Notes: generated by a model not told the origin, from the letters alone. DNA of 64,000 nucleotides from Bemisia tabaci (GCF_918797505.1 NC_092797.1:17621372-17685371); one strand, 5' to 3'; counted from the first letter of the stretch, positions 22,086 to 34,568 are shown. Numbers and translations: made by a program.

Positions 22086-22566
22086 CCCGATTTTTCCGTT
22101 GAAAAATGCTACTTGGGCAGTGGAGCTGCGCAGATTATGTAGGGAAGAAAGGCAGAGTCGTTTTTCCCTCGTAGCCCCGGAAATAAACAGTCAGCGAATT
22201 TCAAAGGAAAGGGGCCGAGAGAAAGGTTGAAAAGAGTCACAGCACTAGCACAAGCACACGTAAGTTCAGATTTATTTGGATCTCCAACGGATGTATATTA
22301 AGTTTTATTCTTTAATTCGGAGAGATGTGCTCTAGGTGCAGTGTTGCTCGGAGCGACTACGGCATTTTATTGGATGTCAGAGAAGCGCAAGCAAAGAAAA
22401 AGAAAAATAGACGAAAAATAAGCACGTTCACCCACTCGGGAGAAAGGAAAAATGAACCAACCAAAAGACAAGGTTTGCCACGTATAGTCGTGTAAGTCAG
22501 AATTTCTGTAACCCCCACGCGCATGCTGTTTCTATTATAAGTATCTGGAGTATACATATTATGAAG

Positions 22567-22657
22567 GGCTTGGAAGACAAGAAGCATAAATGCAGTTTTT
22601 GCTATATATTAGAAATACGTGCTTGAAGTTTCGAAATTACATGGATCCTTAAGGCGG
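22567..22657. repeat. Family H left half, truncated
   Basis: GGGCTTGGAAGACAAG, GCATAAATGCAGTTTTTGC and GTTTCGAAATTACATGGATC follow the left half of family H (compare 47383 and 42650). It stops at the junction with an F remnant at about 22660. Confidence 0.65.
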
Positions 22658-22659
22658 TA

Positions 22660-23197
22660 TGACGAGGACTTGAGATGAAAAGGAGAAAGCCCTCAGCGCG
22701 GCGGTCTGCATGTAACACATATTAGCGCCTACGAGACTGCATGAATACTTCACGCATTGCGTCAAACACAGTACGGTCAACAGCGGTCGGCGCGGCGTGA
22801 TTCGCACAGTGCCTACAAGACTACATGAATACTTCACGCATTGCGCTGAACACAGTGTGGTCTGCGCGGCACGGCGGCGGAAGTTAAAATTATCAAACCA
22901 CATTCATGTTTGTTCTTTCTTAATTTTTTCGTTCATTTCTTATGAATGGAAGGCCTTGTCCACACAGAGATAGGTTTACGGAACTTATAACTTTCGCGCA
23001 AAGTTCCGTGAACTTTTTCTAGTAGTGTTGACAGGGCTTACGCAGAAAATGTGTCCAACACGAGTGAACGCGTCTTATGCACCCTTCTTCCTCCGGCACA
23101 TTCACTTGATGGTTTTTATTGATGTTTCAAAATGAATGAGGAGAGGGCGGCAAAATACAGGTGGCCCATGGGCGGCAAGTAGGTAAATCCGGCCATG
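22660..23197 (-). mobile_element. Family F hAT-like element, truncated, minus strand
   Basis: The sequence ends AATCCGGCCATG at 23197, the inverted form of the F start, and contains the F minisatellite in reverse (TACTTCACGCATTGCG at about 22750 and 22835). Its distal half, beyond the minisatellite, is missing at 22660, where it joins family H. Confidence 0.75.
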
Positions 23198-24297
23198 CAC
23201 ATATGCGTATAGAGCAAAGGAAAAGTAGTGGAAATCGGATAATACGACATGACTTGAACAACACATCGGTCATAACTGATAGGTCTTTATATTGAACAAT
23301 ACCGGTTCACAACACTTAGGGACTTTATTGATTAACATGACTTTTTAGAAAAACGAATAGAAACTTATTAATAACAAAGTGATCTCCGGTCAATCTCGAG
23401 GTTGAAAATGCATTGATTCAATGTGTAATTTATACATCGGTTATAGTTATAACGATAATCGGCTACAACAAGGCTGGTCTCTAGAGGGTCGTTTATTCAT
23501 CCGATTTTTTACTGTAACATCTACCTATACTCAATTGAGTCTTTACTATAAAGACTTACTGTAGTACAAAGGCTTCACTGAGCAAGTGTAACTTCCTTTC
23601 CTCCATACGCATGTATTCTCATAAGTATATTCTTTTGAAGTCATGACTGCTTATTTTCTTCCTGATTGTGACATGTTTAAACGATAATATCCTTTGGGTG
23701 TGAAATCGGAAAGGCTGTTGACCGCAACAGTCTATATTGTGCAGCTTTTTACAAAAACTTATCACTACATTTTTAACTAGTGGAATGTTTTTTATTGTTT
23801 ATCCAACGAATATATCACAGGATCTACCACTTTTTCATATAGCTAGTTTCTCCTGAATTTCATTGAGTTACGGCTCTTTTCCGTAGGCTTTTTATTCAGA
23901 TACCTTGAATTTAAAAAAACAAGTTTAAAAGAAAACTTCAATTTTTTGTCAACATGGCAACGGCGCACCGCGTGAGAGGAACACTTCCTAGATGCTCGTG
24001 TCTCGGCCAGGAGATGTATTGGATGGAAGTAAATGCATAATTTTCTTTTCCCTGACTGTCGAGTATTTTTCCTTCCTTCAAGCTCCAGCTCTGGTTTCAC
24101 AGTTTGACGAAATATTCATTCATGGTGCAGCATGAAACCCAACACTTTGAGCTTATTAACAGTCCCTGACAACTTGGATTTGGGTCCCTCTATTGCAACG
24201 TTGCAAAGTAGTTATTACATTTGCTTTTAAAGGGACCTTCGAAATACACATTGGTTTTTTTATGGCCCGAAAGGAACACAAAAGATATCATTTAGAG
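23198..24297. other. Unassigned AT-rich segment
   Basis: No gene or shared repeat was recognised in about 1.1 kb. Confidence 0.4.
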
Positions 24298-24301
24298 AAT
24301 T

Positions 24302-24436
24302 GGACCACATTTTGCAGTAAGGAACTACAATTTCCGGTTCATCCATAAAAACAGTATCTACGCAAGAAAATGAATGGCCTATAGTTGTTTTTGAAATGAG
24401 CTTGAATTTGTAGATCCGTGCTGCAAAATGCGGTCC
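24302..24436. mobile_element. Short family B relative (135 bp)
   Basis: Ends GGACCACATTTTGCAGTAAG and GCTGCAAAATGCGGTCC are inverted, with an exact 4-bp duplication AATT (24298-24301, 24437-24440). A truncated sister lies at 4011-4077. Confidence 0.8.
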
Positions 24437-24440
24437 AATT

Positions 24441-26559
24441 CATGTAATAGATCGGTGAGCATTTTTGACTGTGTGAATTGAATTATTTTGGAGGAAACGA
24501 AATTTCAATCTCTGGATCAATCATTAATAAATATCTCTCACAAAAAAAGAAAAGAAAAGAAAAATCAACCTTAAAAGCTTACAAAGGGAGGAGACGAAGG
24601 GGACGCCCAGTGAAAGGGTGGCGACTGGGGGTTTTAGAAGAAATGAAGGTTTGACAACTCCCTGAAGGGCTTTGGGAGGTTAGGGGACTTTGGCGGCTAG
24701 GGGTCGCAGAGCGTCAGGGAGCGCTATAAAAGCGGCTTCATACGCACAAAAGCTTAAAAATAAGTTCATTAATACTATTTTAGAATCGACCGATTTTCAG
24801 AGTGGTGTTATGTCTCGACTCAATGTTTGACAGAAAACAACTCTTTCGAAATTATTGCAAAAGAATATGATTTGTAGTAAGAACTTTCCTTGTTCATGAT
24901 TGGTTTTTCTAACATTGGCTAAAATTAAATAATATATCCTAAGTAACCAGAGCACATTGCGCGAAAGCTACCGATACATCTCTCATCCTCCTGAGAAATT
25001 AGAGATGCTCTAAATCGTAGTAACAGCACCGATTTTGTACCTCACAGACAGGGCGAGGTGAGGGGCAGCTTCCCCTTCAAAATGGTGGCGGAAGAGCACC
25101 ATTTGTGAAAACACCGGATCTTTTAAGAGTCGGAACGCTAACCGCACAAAAGTCTATCCCGGGTAATCTTTGAAGCTCCGCCACGTAGACAAACTTCGCA
25201 CAAAAAGTGGATTTTAATGAAAATTTCAAGGAATTTGCCTTTGAATTTTTAATGAAAAGGGTGCATTTTATTTATCAACGAGAGATAATTTGAAAAAACG
25301 ACTTTGCACAAGAAAAAGACCACTTCGGGGGGGTGCTTTCCAAGCTGATTTAGAGGAATATCCCTTTCTTTTTTTTAAAACGTGAGACAAAAAGTTGCTA
25401 CAAATATATTTTCAGGGAAAAGTGCACCAATATTGAGCGGTCGGAGTGATATTTTTTTAAGACAGATGATTTAAATCAATTTCTTGTACATGAAATAAAT
25501 TGAATCACTGCGAAATTTTTTTTGTAAAAATGCAGACCATTCCGTCGTTTTTATTTGGGTTTCCCAATACGTTTGAGTCGATTTGTGAAAAAATATGTTT
25601 TACTTAAATATGTAGAGGGTTTCGGGTGATCAATAGATTAAATCGAGGGCAGTTGAAATGAACTAAATTGATTTGTGAGTTTTTGACAGGAAATTATTCT
25701 CTTTCATCTCTGGAAACAAGGCAAAAGCTGTTTCAGCTCGTGTCTGTCACCAGAGAGGGCACCAAACGCTTTTTTCATGTGAGGAGTCTGCTTTTGGAAA
25801 CAGTATTTTCTTTACCTTTGATTCTGCTTTTTCTCAAAGCGAGAGGTTTTCAGCGTTTAAGCTTCAAAGCGTCATACCCTCCTCAAATTTTGAACGCATG
25901 GGGTCAAATTACGTCAAAATGAGCCTCGCTTCCTCCTTCATATACCAGTAACGATAGGTCAATTTCAAACTTTTAGGGTATGAATATGAGGCTAATTTTC
26001 TCAGATTGACCACATTGAAACAAAAGGAACGTTGTTCTAGCATTTGCTTCATTTCTTAATTACTTGATGGCAACATTAATCGCAAGATTTAATGCATGAT
26101 TAAATGAAACATGCTCATACAAAGCGATTGAGCAGATGCCCAGTACAGTGCTTGTGAAATTGAGATAATGGAGAAAATAAACAGAGGGACGTATTACCTG
26201 AGAGGAATAATATCTATAAATAAATAGAATGAAAACAAAGTATAAAAAAATTATGAAGATAAAAACAAATTCACGTAAAAAGTGGAAGTTCATCACGCTT
26301 GGTTACCCAGAATGTGGATGCACTCATTTTATCTCATGACCCATTGTGCGCAACAAATAGAAAAGTAACAGGGATTTTATGTTTCAATTACAGGACCGCA
26401 AATTAAATTAAAATTTTAAACATCGACCGCGCGCCTCAGCGGCAGATAAATTTGGCAACACCGGATTCCCTCCGTTTAAACCTATGTTAAATAAACGATT
26501 CTTGTCAGTCCACTAGAGGCCCCACCGAGCATCGTCGCTCAAACGATGACCTACCCTTA
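24441..26559. other. 2.1-kb stretch without recognised features
   Basis: A G-rich block at 24585-24735 ends in a TATAAAAG motif (24724) with no downstream frame to support a promoter. A fragment near 26470 (CCGTTTAAACCTATGTTAAA) may be a scrap of family D. Confidence 0.35.
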
Positions 26560-26926
26560 GGGACCGTTTCAAGAATTACTTAACGCACTTTTCCCGATTT
26601 TTTGCCCCCTCCCCCTTGAAACGCACCTGTAACGCAGCCCCCACCCCCTTTTCAATTACGTAACGCTGGCCTGATCCCCCCCCCCCAGAAATTTTTGAAA
26701 AAATCAAGAAAACACTGGAGCCGGCTGGGTTTCGCGCCAAAAATATGTATTCGAGGAGGGTGGACTTCTCAATTTTTGTAGGTTTTTTCCAAAGTCCCCC
26801 TCCCACCGCTTTGGATTTGTTACGTTACGCTGGGCTTGACCCCCTCCCCCCTCTTGTAACGCACCGTAACGCTGCCTCAAAATCCCCTCCCCCCCTAAGT
26901 ACGTTACGTAATACTCGGACGGCCCC
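26560..26926. mobile_element. Family O element, GGGACCGTTTCAAG ends
   Basis: GGGACCGTTTCAAGAATTAC is mirrored by GTAATACTCGGACGGCCCC. TTA flanks both sides (26557-26559, 26927-26929). The interior repeats GTAACGC and GTTACG motifs in both orientations among C-rich tracts. A sister copy is at 29981-30456. Confidence 0.65.
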
Positions 26927-27031
26927 TTATACAATCCTCGTAGTATAATTTCGGCATCATTTCAAAATTGATTGATTTGAACCAGTTGACTTCGAGAATT
27001 TAGGTTCGAGAGTTAATTTGAGCACCAATAT

Positions 27032-27315
27032 TTGGACGTGTTTCGGCCAAACGGAACTAAGCGCAAATTTAAGTTCCTTTAGAGGAATTTAGAATCCCGA
27101 ATAGCAAGTTCTGTCAAACGGAACTAAGCGCAAATTTGAGTTCCTTTAGAGGAATTTAGAATCCCGAATAGCGCGTTCTGTCAAACGGAACTAAGCGCCA
27201 TGAAAAAGCATTGCGAGTATAGGAACGAATGAGCCCGTCGGTTCCGCCGCCACCAAGCCCCCCTCTACCTTTCTCCCCCGATGGCGCTTAGTTCCATTTG
27301 ACAGAAATACGTCCA
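27032..27315. mobile_element. Family G element with 67-bp tandem repeats
   Basis: Ends TTGGACGTGTTTCGGCC and TTTGACAGAAATACGTCCA are inverted. ACGGAACTAAGCGCAAATTT starts at 27051 and 27118, and ACGGAACTAAGCGC again at 27185, giving two nearly identical 67-bp units. The repeat contains the terminal motif itself (CTGTCAAACGGAACTAAGCG), so the element appears to have amplified its own end. Confidence 0.75.
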
Positions 27316-28312
27316 TTGTTCAGTCCGTCAGCGAGAGCATTTTCTTTTCAACATGGAGAGGAATTGGAATATTTTTGCACGAGCCGACAAAAGTGAGATG
27401 GTTGCATCCCGTAAGAGCAAGTGCCCTTATTATCCTACTCCCCGCGTGAATTTTTAAAATTTGCTCTTCCCGCTTATAACACTACGCTTGCTCCTTCCTC
27501 CGGCCTTTTCCGAAGGGGGTCGAGATAATTCATGAGAGTTTTAATTAAAACAAAGCTCTCTCGTGTTACACACAATTCCTACTTTGTTTCAAGTTTTCAT
27601 CCTTCATTTGCTCAAATACTCGTGACAAAAACTTAATTAAGCATACAAAGTCGGCCTTCGTTTGAAACTTCACCGTTACTTTATCCTCACGCTACAAAGG
27701 GAGGGTTTCGATTGACGTCACACTATCAATTTTATTCGATCCCTGTAGCATTTTACTGAAATGTGACTGGCCTTTGTTCGGCGGGAGTGACTGCTGGTCT
27801 GTAAGAGGGGAGTTCATGTTCACGAAAGGCTCACTCGCTCACGGTGAGGGCGACTCTAATTCTCTTATTAGACTTCAGACTCGCACGATAGTGACATTTT
27901 TGCTCGGATACGCTTGACTGACTGACTTACTGCAATTTATGATGCGAGGTACGTTTTGCTATCCAAGATATCAATTTAGAATTTTATTTCTTTCCCGGTA
28001 TCAAAATTAAATCTTTTAAATTAGAAGGACCCAACTTAGAGAAAATGAAGGGCCAAAACGTGTACCTAACAATAACAATAAGAAGAGGATCTAAACCTAT
28101 TTGCAGTTCTCAAGTTTCTCAGAAAGTTTTCGGTGTATGTTTTTAATTATTGCCCGCAGCTTACGATTGAAGTAGAGACCACAAAGTGGCATCACGTGGG
28201 GACCCCACAAGCTCTAGTTTGATGGTGTGATACGGGCTTATCATAGGGAGACCAAAAGGCAGTGGTCCCTTAAGTTTTCTTTTGTGTCCATTAAATGATT
28301 TATGAATTAGAT
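27316..28312. other. Unassigned segment
   Basis: No gene or shared repeat recognised in about 1 kb of mixed composition. Confidence 0.35.
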
Positions 28313-28739
28313 GAGGATGTTCATAAATTACGTCATCCAAGTAGGGGGGAGGGAGGGTCTTGCGGTGGATGATGGTGCAGGTAACGGAGAGGGAAGGAGG
28401 TGTCAAGCCAAGAATGACGTAAGCTTTCCTGAAGACAAAAAAGCTGAAAACCTTGCTTGAGTTTTACCGATTTTCTGCGTTTTTCCCAAAGGGGGAGGGA
28501 GAATATAATATATATTTAATACTCAATAAAACAAATCAATCATGTTCTTAACGCTGCAGACTATATCTACTGATTTTTATCGATTTTCTGCGTTTTCTCC
28601 CCAAAAGTGGGGGAAGGGTACGCTGAGTTTGCCACAATTTGTAGGGAGGTCTAGCAGTGAACGACGGTTGGGTACGGCGAGGGAGGGAGGGGTTGAACAA
28701 TTGAAAATAACGTGTGGCGTAATTTATGGACGGTCCCAA
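28313..28739. mobile_element. Family O-like element, TTCATAAATTACGTCA ends
   Basis: GGATGTTCATAAATTACGTC at the left is mirrored by GGCGTAATTTATGGACGGTCC at the right. Two related inner blocks (ACCGATTTTCTGCGTTTTTC near 28466 and ATCGATTTTCTGCGTTTTCT near 28579) indicate an internal duplication. No coding capacity. Confidence 0.55.
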
Positions 28740-29980
28740 AGTGATTGACAACTCCAGAGATTGGACGTTTTAGAACCGATCGGAATTCATCAATTTTAAC
28801 CTTAAGGGAAGTCCAAAAATAATAATTTAAAAAAAAAAATCCGATTGCAACCTTTTAAATTGGATTCCAGTGTAATAAAACGAACCTGGGACGTTCCGGA
28901 ATTGGATCGATTTCAAACATGAAGATTCAATTTTAAATCGGCTCGTTTAAATAACTGGTCACTTCCCGCACGAGCAACATAAAAGCTCCGAGAGACTGAA
29001 AAAGCAGAATTAGAGCAAAAATCACATGGATATTAGTCGCAGAAATCCACGAAGCATATCCGGCGAGAGAGGCTTATGTGCGCTAAGCTCCATGTGCTCG
29101 AATGCAATAGTGGTCTAAATAAATAATTATTTTTTCCTACCATGTATACGCGTGTAAAAGGGTTCCCTAAAAAATATTACCTTCTCACAGATCCTTTGCC
29201 ATCAAAGCCCTCCGCACAGAACCCAGGAGGAGGAGAGCGGTGCTGGCTGAGAAAAGAGCGGCCGAAATGCAGCGCGCAAAGCCCTGCGGATGAGGCTCAT
29301 GTATCATTCCGTCCTTTCAATTGCAGCCCTAATTTAATGTAGGCCTGAAAGTTGCGTGAAACGAGGCATGAGGAAAGGGGCGCAACCGCCGGAGTCGGGG
29401 CGGGGGAGGGGGAGGGCCGATTATGGGGGCGCAAAGTGTTGAGGGGAGGCGGATCGGATATTAGAATTCCTGATAAAGCGAAATGAGAAATGACGGATAG
29501 GATTTATTATTGATTAATAGACGAGTCCGAGCATCGCTCGTCGAGTCGGTGCTCCTCTTCCGGCCGCCGCAATAGACCGATTTGGTAACTGCATGCGGCA
29601 TTCCATGTCCGATCATTCGACGGTTCTCCCCGAAATCATATTTAGGGACCACGTTATTCGATATAATATCGAACTTTTGGTTCAAACTAAAACAAACTAA
29701 CATAATCTAACGCAAAAATTTAGTCATTGACTGATCGTAAATCAATTAATGTTTACAATCAATCCTAGATAAAGTAGAAAGGAGGGACGAGGGTTGGTCG
29801 ACGGATCAAGAAGACAGGAACGAAACCAGTCACGCCGATGATGCTCCACGAGCGGGGGCGAAACTCGTCCGCAATAATAATTAATTGACGAGCACGAGTA
29901 CTTTTTTTAAAATTCTTGATCATTTCTTGTGCGGCCTCCAAAAGCGGAAAAGATTTTCGTTTTAACTTTATAGTCGGTAG
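28740..29980. other. Unassigned segment, partly GC-rich
   Basis: A GC-rich patch at 29200-29460 follows an acceptor-like CTTCTCACAG at 29189, but no frame or family supports an exon. Confidence 0.3.
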
Positions 29981-30456
29981 GGGGCCGTTCAAGTATTACG
30001 TAAGGCATTTTCACCAACTTTTTGACTCCCCCCTCCCCCGTGTAAGACACCCGTAAGAAATTTCTGACTCCCTCTTTTGAATTACGTAAGACTGGCCGGG
30101 CCGGAACCCCCCCCCCCCATTTTTAGAAAAAAACGGAGAAAGCCTGGTAAAATAGCTGTAATAAATCTAAGGCTTTTGCATTTGGTGAAATCGGCATAAA
30201 AAAGAGGCAAATAATTGAAATTTATTTGTCAGGGTATTTACCCGTTATAAAAAACCAACATTTTGGGTCTTTTAGGGGAGTTTTCCTACAGCGGAAAGCT
30301 TACGTAAAACTCGTCTTGACAACCCCCCCCCCCTCCGCCCTTGTAAGGCTCCGTAACAGAAGCTCGAACCCCCTCCCCCCTTTTAAGGCTCCGTAAGAGA
30401 AGCTCGGAACCCCCCCCCCCCCCCCAAGTGACTTATGTAATACTTGGACAGCCCCT
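29981..30456. mobile_element. Family O element with C-rich tandem blocks
   Basis: GGGGGCCGTTCAAGTATTAC and GTAATACTTGGACAGCCCC are inverted ends. Inside, TTTTAAGGCTCCGTAAGAGA-type blocks are repeated (30342, 30384) and C9-C13 runs occur. Confidence 0.65.
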
Positions 30457-30457
30457 G

Positions 30458-30490
30458 GGCTCTTACGGCGTCCTTCTTTAGAACGTCAGT
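30458..30490. repeat. Family A right-end fragment
   Basis: CTTACGGCGTCCTTCTTTAG followed by AACGTCAG matches the A terminus only. Confidence 0.5.
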
Positions 30491-30721
30491 ATGGTCTGAG
30501 GCATGCTGAGAAAAGCTTCTTGCTCATAAACCGAACACAGAGAAAACGAGCTTACCCGAAACCGCGGGATCGAATTTTGGGATTGTTGGTCAGAGCTTTC
30601 AGCGTGCGGTGAGGGGAGGTTTCCTAGGCATATCGATTCCCTTTTACGGGCCCGACGTGACGATGGGGCGCGCTCCGCAATGCTCGAACAGTCCCGGGAT
30701 GAGTTATGACTATCGACAATT

Positions 30722-30974
30722 CTGCCGTGCTGAGGAAAAACGCCGTATGAACATGCGGGAGTTGCCAAAGTTCCTTCGATGAAATGTTCATTTTTGAGAA
30801 AAGCTAGGAATATTTTTCCTTGACATTTTCAGGAACTTTAGGTGAAATTGCGAGCAAAATTATCTGAAAAATTGGAAGAAAAATATTTACGGATTTCCCC
30901 GAGAATTTGTGAATTGCTGAAAGAAATTTGGCAACGCCTGATGGCTCATACGGCGTTCTTTCTCATCACGGCAG
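30722..30974. mobile_element. Family A MITE (253 bp)
   Basis: Ends CTGCCGTGCTGAGGAAAAAC and GTTCTTTCTCATCACGGCAG. Flanks AATT and CATT match at 3 of 4 positions. Confidence 0.82.
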
Positions 30975-31578
30975 CATTCTCCGGGGAATCTCACCCTCTC
31001 ACCTCCTCGCGCCCTCCTAACATACTATAATCGTTCCAAAAATGTTTTACAAGCACTTGATGACATGGAGAGATTTAAGGCGGTTACGGCTCTGTGTGCC
31101 GTAATCCATGTTTCTTTTGCTGTTGGTATTTCTGCTAGGAACAATTGCGGCAATTTCAGAGGATATATCTGAGCTTATTGCCGTTGCGTCATGTAAGGAA
31201 CTATTATGCGATGCTCGAAGTCGGATTCATTTTTTCGAGGAAATCATTTTCTTTGCAGCTTTTCGTTGCGACGAGGAAAATACCTGTTGCGATTTGTGAT
31301 GGCAGTTGGAAGGCCAGGGAAGTTTTGACTGTTGATGTAATAAATTAATTTTTGTAAAAATGTTTTTCTGGCTGTGATGAAATCGTTCGACTACAAAACA
31401 CGGTTTTTGTGAGAAGGACGATTTCCCTAGTCATGAAATTATTTTCATTTTTTTCACGAGGTAATGGTCATATTTTCGTTGCAAAATGGTGCGGACGAGT
31501 TTTAGGATGTTGGATTCAAGCTGAGAGCTACGAGGCTAATCGATGGCGTAAGTCCGAAAACACATGTTCCGTTTGCAG
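30975..31578. other. Unassigned segment
   Basis: Short frames are open (for example 31108-31299, starting with a hydrophobic run), but no domain or splice structure is convincing. Confidence 0.3.
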
Positions 31579-31824
31579 CAATGAAAAAAAAAACACACAT
31601 TGGATCTAGAGTCCAGACTCTTAAAAACATCGACAAGAAAAAATACTCTTGATTCGATCGGATTTTTGCTTGAATCAAGAACCAAGCCACTTAATTTGAG
31701 CGGATTTCCTTTTGATTTAGGCAAAAGTCTGATTGAATCAAGAGTATTTTTTCTTGTAAATGTTTTCAACAGTCTGGACTCTAGATCTAATGTGTGTTTT
31801 TTTCTTTTTTCTTTTTTTCCAGTG
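31579..31824. mobile_element. Family P palindromic element (246 bp)
   Basis: CAATGAAAAAAAAAACACAC and GTGTGTTTTTTTC...CCAGTG are the ends. The arms pair TCTAGAGTCCAGACTC with AGTCTGGACTCTAGA and AAATACTCTTGATTC with GAATCAAGAGTATTT. The size equals that of the P copy at 35557. Confidence 0.7.
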
Positions 31825-31847
31825 AGAGTCTGAATATGTTCGCCTCT

Positions 31848-32638
31848 CAGGGCCGGATTTACCTACTTGCCGCCTATGAGCCATCCGTATTTTGCCGCCT
31901 CCTTCTCATTCTTTTTGAAATATCATCAATAAAAACCATCAAAACCATCAAGTGAACGTGCCGGAGGGGGAGGGGTGCATAAGACGCGTTTACTCGTGTT
32001 GGACACATTTTTTGGGAAAGCTCTGTCAACACTACTAGCCAAAGTTCACGGAACTTTAGGCGAAAGTTAAGTTCCGTAAACCTACCTCTGTGCGGAAAAA
32101 GCCCTCCATTTATAATAAATGAACGAAAAAATTATGAAAGAAGAAACATAAATGTGGTTTAAAAATTTTAACTTCCGCCGCCGCGCAGCGCGGACCGCAC
32201 CGTGTTTGGCGCAATGCGTGAAGTATTCTTACAGTCTTGTAGGCGATTTGCGTTTCACGCCGACCGCTGCTGAACGCACTGTGTTTGACGAAATGCGTGA
32301 AGTATTCATGCAGTCTTGTAAGCGCTATGCGTCTCAGGCTGACCGCACTGTGTTTGGCGCATTGCGTGAAATATGCATGCATTATTGTAGGCGCTATGCA
32401 TTTCAGGCTGACCGTAGTGACCGCATTGTGTTTGATGCAATGCGTGAAGTATGTATGCAGTCTTGTAGGCACTAATATGTGTTACATGCCGACCGCCGCG
32501 CCGAGGGCTTCTCCTTTTCATCTCAAGTCCTCGACATCATTTCTCTCTAAGCCGCGGGTTTCCAGGGCCAAATTGCGTGTTTGGTTTCTCTCTTAACTCG
32601 ACTAATTGAAGGTGCTGTCTCTTGTATCACTGAAAGCT
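31848..32638 (+). mobile_element. Family F hAT-like element, 3' truncated
   Basis: It starts CAGGGCCGGATTTACC and follows the other copies through four minisatellite units containing TGCGTGAA(G/A)TAT (about 32214, 32293, 32361, 32440; spacing 68-79 bp). It stops after the TTGTATCACTGAAAG block, and no AATCCGGCCCTG end follows, so the right end is lost. Confidence 0.8.
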
Positions 32639-33262
32639 CTAAAAGTAAAATGAGGAAGAAGTGACAATTTAGCATGGAAACTACCAATAATTGAGTTTTT
32701 TTAAAATTGTAATTTACAATCGAAAACATTCACATACACATTCATAGACTACTATAGTCAATCAATTCTCGATTTACTTCATTCTACAATTCTCAATCAT
32801 CACTGGATGGGAGCATTGACTAAGAAGTGAGAGCGTCCAGTTCATTCGATCAAATTAATAACGTTCGGGAGGGATTTTCTCATAACAAGCATACGACATC
32901 TCTCAGGCGGGATAATAATTTTCCCGGAGGAAGTTGCAAAGATAAGCAGGATAATTTCATTTTTCCTATCGTCCTTTTGAGTTTGTCGCCGAAGTGTCGC
33001 TACGAATCTCGCGGGGGCGACGGCTGAGGGATCCCGCGGCAACATTTCTCCGAAGATGCAATAAGGAATAACTTAATTCAGGAAGCAGGGGGAAAGAAAC
33101 CCCCGTCTGCTTCGATTGAGGAGTTACGAGTATATGGGTCAGATGACCGAGCCCCCCCCCCCCCCCTCCCGTCTGCGTTCGCGTCGCGTCGTGTCCCGTT
33201 CCCGTATGAGGAACAAGGCTGCCAAACCACGCAACGGCTCGCATAAAGAGGGCGGAATTACA
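32639..33262. other. Unassigned segment
   Basis: No gene seen. A C13 run lies at 33153-33166 between GC-rich flanks. Confidence 0.35.
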
Positions 33263-34093
33263 CTGCCGTGATAGCGAAGAGAGCAGCAAGTGCAAAAATG
33301 AAGTTCTGAGAAAACGGGGCTAGAAGCTTCCGACCAGAAAATGTTATCGAAGAAGCCTCCGTTCTTTGTCAATTTGCCAGGGGGCGATTATTGAAACTCA
33401 TGGACAAAGCGATAGACATTGAAGACATAGGGAGTACGGAGCAATCTTATTGGTTGACATGGTTGGTTCTTATAGACTAAGGGGGATAGTGATGGATTAG
33501 TCCATTACCTACCTCCTATGTCCATTGCCACCACCTGCTTCCACCAATAGGATCCCTCCAAATCCCTTTTGTCGTCTTAGTCTATAGCTTCGTCAGCTTC
33601 GTCTATCAGTTTCAATAATCGCCCCGCTGATTGCCACTAATAGTCCGAAAGACTCCTAGAAATCGTTTGGATGATTGAAAATCGACTGATTTTATTTCAA
33701 TTACATAGGAGAGGGTATTTTTCATTTTCATGCTAGGTTATTGTTGAGCAAGATAGCCGTAAGTGCTATATCCTGAGTGCTTTCGTGGTTGCGTTTTGAA
33801 AACACAGCATTCTCAGGTTAGAAATTCGCGAAAGAGGGCGGCACTTTACTTGAAAGCACTGTTTTCATTGGCTCTCTAGACGGAATATTGTCACATACTG
33901 CTGTCTTGCCTAAAACTACGTTATTTTTTGCACACTTACGGCTTATTCTCATATGTCTCGTTTTGATTCAACTGGGATGAATTTTGCTGTTTTAGCTATT
34001 TCAGTGATTTCATCTAAAAGAGTTTGGACAAATTTTGAAGGAAACACGATCTCGAAAATTCGGCACATACTGCTCTCTTCGCTATCGCGGCAG
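33263..34093 (+). mobile_element. Family X element, interrupted by S
   Basis: CTGCCGTGATAGCGAAGAGA at 33263 is mirrored by TCTCTTCGCTATCGCGGCAG ending at 34093. Between them the sequence aligns, in reverse complement, with 50555-50995 (shared blocks GAAGCCTCCGTTCTTTGTCA, GGTATTTTTCATTTTCATG and TCAGGTTAGAAATT). Without the S insertion it is about 585 bp. The first eight bases equal those of family A, but the interiors differ. Confidence 0.7.
33381..33625. mobile_element. Family S MITE nested in X
   Basis: GGGGCGATTATTGAAACT and AGTTTCAATAATCGCCCC are perfect inverted ends. The insertion is proved by the second X copy, whose reverse complement reads straight through the site (TTGTCAAATTGCCACC). 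TTTGCCA before and ATTGCCA after suggest a decayed duplication of at least 7 bp. Confidence 0.8.
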
Positions 34094-34300
34094 AATGGGT
34101 CTGTAGTCTCGTGGGCATTACAACAGCCTCCCCGGAATCGGTCGCGTCGGTCGCATGTTCAACTGGATCGTGCCTCGATGACTGAATCAAATATTGTCCA
34201 GTTGAAATAATGATTTGTTGCAATGCCGCTAAGTTCCACCCTCTTAAGGCCAAGAAGACTGAAGAAATCGATGACCAAATGTGGAAAATGCGTATCCCGA

Positions 34301-34349
34301 TGATGGAGAATATGCAGGTGTCTGAAATTTTGTAAATTTCATGTTTAGG
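34301..34349. repeat. Family M fragment
   Basis: ATGGAGAATATGCAGGTGTC followed by TGAAATTTTGTAAATTTCAT matches the start of the M half-unit (41517, 51358). Confidence 0.5.
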
Positions 34350-34568
34350 ATGATACTATACTTTGTGTGATTTGTTTAGTATTGTGAAGGAACTTCACAG
34401 TATATTGAGTGGAGACTATTGGTTGGTTTCCTTTAAAAACACACACACTAACAACGTCGCAAACTGAGATTTGCATTTTTCGACTTCGCGATATCACACT
34501 ATATAGAACGAGACGATGAATAACTTTCCAAATCACCCTCGTGCATGTTAGAATAAATGCAATATGTC

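Noticed and set aside
24724..24731. TATAAAAG as a core promoter
   Set aside because: No downstream gene, initiator or conserved context; expected by chance in AT-rich DNA.
29189..29342. Acceptor-like CTTCTCACAG followed by a GC-rich frame
   Set aside because: Short frame without domain or neighbouring exon; GC-rich patches without genes occur elsewhere in the window.
33153..33166. Long C/G homopolymers (also 11022, 18876, 30410, 45181, 45281) as functional elements
   Set aside because: They are scattered, differ between repeat copies and are the class of sequence most prone to length error; no structure ties them together.
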